Part shown: positions 61,889-64,000 of the stretch, piece after piece
Layout: every line of letters starts with the position of its first letter
Position numbering within the stretch: the stretch's first letter is position 1
NCBI GenBank assembly: GCA_022843165.1
Contig: JALHOD010000002.1
Coordinates: 248,001-312,000, forward strand
Source of the DNA: Pseudorhodoplanes sp.
GTDB lineage: Bacteria; Pseudomonadota; Alphaproteobacteria; Rhizobiales; Xanthobacteraceae
Length of the DNA: 64,000 nt
Direction: 5' to 3'
Program-made: the position numbers and the translations under genes
Notes under the pieces: model-generated
Database searches by the model: none
What the model was told of the DNA's origin: nothing
The model's input: only the letters and a program-made list of their open reading frames with translations

Positions 61889-63048
61889 GCCTCGCCTCCT
61901 GCGAGGTCCGCGTCCGGCGCCTTGGGCCGCGCGGCGCCCTTGCGTTCCGTGGCTCTTTTGTACCACGCCAAAAGCCAGGCCACCGCAACCATTATTAGAA
62001 TACCTAATATACTGACTACGACCTGCATCGGCACGCCGCCCGAAATCTCCACCTTCGCGAAATGAGCGGCAAAGGCGAGGAAGACCCCGAGGCAGAAAAT
62101 CTCAAGCGAATGCTGCCCGCACAAGATAGCCGGACGAAGCCATTTCGACTTCAGCGCCGGCCAATCCCGTGGAATGAAATGGACCGTGACGGCGGCCAGC
62201 GCCAAAAAATGCGCGAACCGCAGGACATCCAGATTGGTCTTGTCGATCGGATAGATATGTTCCGCGAGCCATTTTGGCACCAGCGGCGCCAGACGCGGAA
62301 AATGCCAGGTCAGCGTGATGCAAAAGGCGAATATCAGATAGGCGATTGCAACACCGATGGTGACGCGAGACCGCAGCAATCCCTTCAACCTGTCCGCCCC
62401 GCCGAGCGCGCACCATGCGCCGAAGACGAACAACAACTGCCAGGCGAACGGGTTGAAATACCAGCCACCCGCCGGATAGGCGGGTAAATTCCATCCAAAT
62501 TCCCATGTCGCGGCGTAAAGTGCGACAGATGCGGCGAGCGCGAGCGTGGCGTTACGCAGCAACATCCACAGAATCGGCGCGAACAAACACATCAGCACAA
62601 TATAGAGCGGCAAGACGTCCATATTGACGGGCTTGAATCTGAGGAGCAGCGCCTGGAAAATCGTGACATCCGGCTGCTGCAGAAAATCGAGCACGCCCAT
62701 TTCTTCGGCATAGAGCGGGTTCTGGAAGCTGCGCGCGACATAGGCGATCTGCGCGAGATAGATCGCGAACAGAAAAATATGCGCGACGTAAATCTGCCAG
62801 GCCCGCTTGAGAATGCGGGCGCTCGAGACGACAAAGCCATAATCGCGCATCGCGCGCCCATAGACGAACGCCGCCGTGAACCCCGAAATGAAAATGAAGA
62901 TTTCGGTCGCGTCACTGAACCCGTAATTGCGGATCGTCACCCAAGCGACGATATTGGACGGAATATGGTCGAGATAGATCAGCCAAAGCGCGATCCCGCG
63001 AAACAGATCGAGCCGCAAATCGCGGTCAGAAGGGACCACTGGGGCCAT
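61885..63048 (-). CDS. OpgC-family membrane acyltransferase
   Basis: A 387-residue integral membrane protein with about ten helices. The N-terminus RDLRLDLFRGIALWLIYLDHIPSN and YGFSDATEIFIFISGFTAAFVYGRAM match OpgC, the succinyltransferase of osmoregulated periplasmic glucans, with the catalytic-type His in the first helix. Later KWLRPAILCGQHSLEIFCLGVFLAFAAH fits the family. It is the first gene of a three-gene operon in which both following genes (SGNH proteins) overlap it or each other. No OpgG/OpgH glucan synthase gene is in the window. Confidence 0.92.
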   Translation of the reverse strand: MAPVVPSDRDLRLDLFRGIALWLIYLDHIPSNIVAWVTIRNYGFSDATEIFIFISGFTAAFVYGRAMRDYGFVVSSARILKRAWQIYVAHIFLFAIYLAQIAYVARSFQNPLYAEEMGVLDFLQQPDVTIFQALLLRFKPVNMDVLPLYIVLMCLFAPILWMLLRNATLALAASVALYAATWEFGWNLPAYPAGGWYFNPFAWQLLFVFGAWCALGGADRLKGLLRSRVTIGVAIAYLIFAFCITLTWHFPRLAPLVPKWLAEHIYPIDKTNLDVLRFAHFLALAAVTVHFIPRDWPALKSKWLRPAILCGQHSLEIFCLGVFLAFAAHFAKVEISGGVPMQVVVSILGILIMVAVAWLLAWYKRATERKGAARPKAPDADLAGGEA

Positions 63049-63164
63049 AATGTTGATTTCCGTCGTGAATTTCCTCCGACAGAGTTGCCGAGCCGCTCGG
63101 ACGTTGCAAGCACCCAGATGACGCTATTCAATATCGTCCTCAGGGCAGGAACTCAGGCCACGAA

Positions 63165-63557
63165 ATGTATCGCGCCGTCACCCGCAACATCGAAGTCACG
63201 GTCTCGCCGCGCTTTCTGCCCGACCGTTCGGCCCCCGACAAAGGACATTTCTTCTGGGCCTACACCGTCGAAATCACAAATCTGGGCCAGAAAACTGTCC
63301 AATTGAAGACACGGCATTGGCACATCACCGATGCTCAGGGCCGCGTGCAGGAAGTCCGTGGCGCCGGGGTGGTCGGCGAGGAACCCGTACTGGGACCGGG
63401 CGAATCCTTTGAATACACCAGCGGCGTTCCACTGCCGACGTCGTCGGGTTTCATGTCAGGAAGCTACAGCATGGTCACGACGGATGGAGAACGCTTCGAT
63501 ATCGAAGTTCCGGCGTTTTCGCTCGATTCCGCGCCAGGTGCCCGCACGATCAATTGA
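63165..63557 (+). CDS. apaG: ApaG domain protein
   Basis: A 130-residue protein with the ApaG beta-sandwich: YRAVTRNIEVTVSPRFLPD, the family's FFWAYTVEITNLGQKTVQLKTRHWHITDA, and VGEEPVLGPGESFEYTSGVPL through GSYSMVTTDGERF. ApaG is linked to divalent cation resistance and to dinucleoside-polyphosphate metabolism in enterobacteria; the molecular role is unsettled. The stop region overlaps the 3' end of hslO on the other strand. Confidence 0.95.
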   Translation: MYRAVTRNIEVTVSPRFLPDRSAPDKGHFFWAYTVEITNLGQKTVQLKTRHWHITDAQGRVQEVRGAGVVGEEPVLGPGESFEYTSGVPLPTSSGFMSGSYSMVTTDGERFDIEVPAFSLDSAPGARTIN

Positions 63558-64000
63558 TCGTGCCGGACTCGTCTGTCTGCCGCACATCCTCGGGATCGAA
63601 AATGTAGGTCTGGCTGCAGAATTCGCAGGTGACGGCAATCTTGTCGTTCTCAACCATGTGATCGCGATCATCCTGCGAGAAGCTCTGCAGCATCGCCTCC
63701 ACGCTGTCGCGCGAGCATGAACATTGCGCCACAACCGGCGCGCTGTTGAAGACCCGAACGCCGCGTTCATGAAACAGCCGGTAGACCAGTTTTTCGGTTG
63801 ATAGCGATGGATCGATCAACTCGAGATCTTCAACCGTCTCTATCAGCGACCGTCCTTCCACCCAGGCATCATCCTCGTCAACAGCAGGTGCCGCCACCCC
63901 TTCCGGGGCATCGCCCGGGTCGAGATCTACGACACGCATCCGTTCCGATGCTTTGGGCAGGAATTGCAGTAAAATGCCGCCAGCGCGCCAATGATGCCGG
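63550..64000 (-). CDS. hslO: Redox chaperone Hsp33, C-terminal part (5' end outside window)
   Basis: Chaperone activated by oxidation or unfolding of its zinc site. The frame runs off the window edge; the visible part includes AGGILLQFLPKASERMRVVD, a low-complexity acidic insertion (DLDPGDAPEGVAAPAVDEDD), TEKLVYRLFHERGVRVF and the zinc-switch cysteines CSCSRDSVEAML and CEFC near the C-terminus. The N-terminal domain lies beyond 64000. The linker is somewhat longer than in E. coli. It is convergent with and slightly overlaps apaG. Confidence 0.94.
   Translation of the reverse strand, partial: RHHWRAGGILLQFLPKASERMRVVDLDPGDAPEGVAAPAVDEDDAWVEGRSLIETVEDLELIDPSLSTEKLVYRLFHERGVRVFNSAPVVAQCSCSRDSVEAMLQSFSQDDRDHMVENDKIAVTCEFCSQTYIFDPEDVRQTDESGTIN

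Noticed and set aside
1-64000. CRISPR arrays, rRNA genes, insertion sequences, prophage
   Set aside because: Looked for regularly spaced repeats, conserved rRNA stretches, transposase motifs and phage structural genes; none were found.

Overview
The window reads as ordinary chromosome from a GC-rich alphaproteobacterium of the Hyphomicrobiales (Rhizobiales), probably near Bradyrhizobium, Xanthobacteraceae or Pseudolabrys. Evidence for this: an aa3 oxidase operon in the order ctaB, small membrane gene, ctaG, ctaE, DUF983, SURF1, thrC, M16 peptidase; an F0-only ATP synthase operon with separate b and b' subunits; a class I lysyl-tRNA synthetase; a double-length dCTP deaminase; and Alph_Pro_TM, PodJ/Sel1-like and DUF2336 proteins. 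I see no rRNA, insertion sequence, prophage or CRISPR array. One tRNA, Gly(CCC), is present.

Layout. 1-7.1 kb: cytochrome oxidase assembly genes and subunit III, closed by a strong terminator, then DUF983-SURF1 and thrC-M16 peptidase-GNAT. 7.2-11.3 kb: a lipoprotein, a HAD hydrolase and the F0 operon (atpI-B-E-b'-b). 11.6-18.6 kb: a small exported protein, YjbQ, a LuxR-type response regulator facing a 1165-residue symporter-fused hybrid histidine kinase (CrbS/CrbR-like), mscL and an aminotransferase. 18.6-24 kb: FadB/FadA-type beta-oxidation pair and an ABC-F ATPase. 24-27.8 kb: a tightly coupled three-gene operon (zinc-ribbon/degenerate GGDEF protein, family 2 glycosyltransferase, HlyD-type adaptor) that looks like a regulated glycan synthesis and export unit. 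27.8-33.4 kb: a DoxX remnant, a flavoprotein, a DUF1624 membrane acyltransferase, a possible divergent lytic transglycosylase, a group of very small genes and a flavin reductase-like protein. 33.4-35 kb: a small low-GC defence patch (ParE/RelE toxin-antitoxin plus Mrr-type restriction endonuclease).

35-41.9 kb: a long acyl-CoA dehydrogenase, a 1020-residue polar/Sel1 protein, and a TauE/SafE plus Alph_Pro_TM pair. 42-49 kb: the complete ligase-associated DNA repair set (PdeM nuclease, Lhr-like helicase, metallo-beta-lactamase exonuclease, ATP-dependent ligase), with a TPR-methyltransferase gene between its two divergent halves. 49-54.6 kb: pyrD, a LexA/CI-like self-cleaving regulator, another TauE-like protein, lysK and a solute-binding protein. 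54.7-58 kb: a second membrane glycosyltransferase with an MshEN-like N-terminus and a DUF2336 protein. 58-64 kb: SCO protein, tRNA-Gly, dcd, an operon of OpgC acyltransferase with two SGNH hydrolases (the second lacking its catalytic His), apaG, and the 3' part of hslO.

Cell-envelope carbohydrate work recurs: two glycosyltransferase loci, an OpgC/SGNH acyl-modification operon, a DUF1624 acyltransferase and a possible murein lyase. The best candidate for an undescribed system is the operon at 24039-27812; the OpgC/SGNH operon is second.
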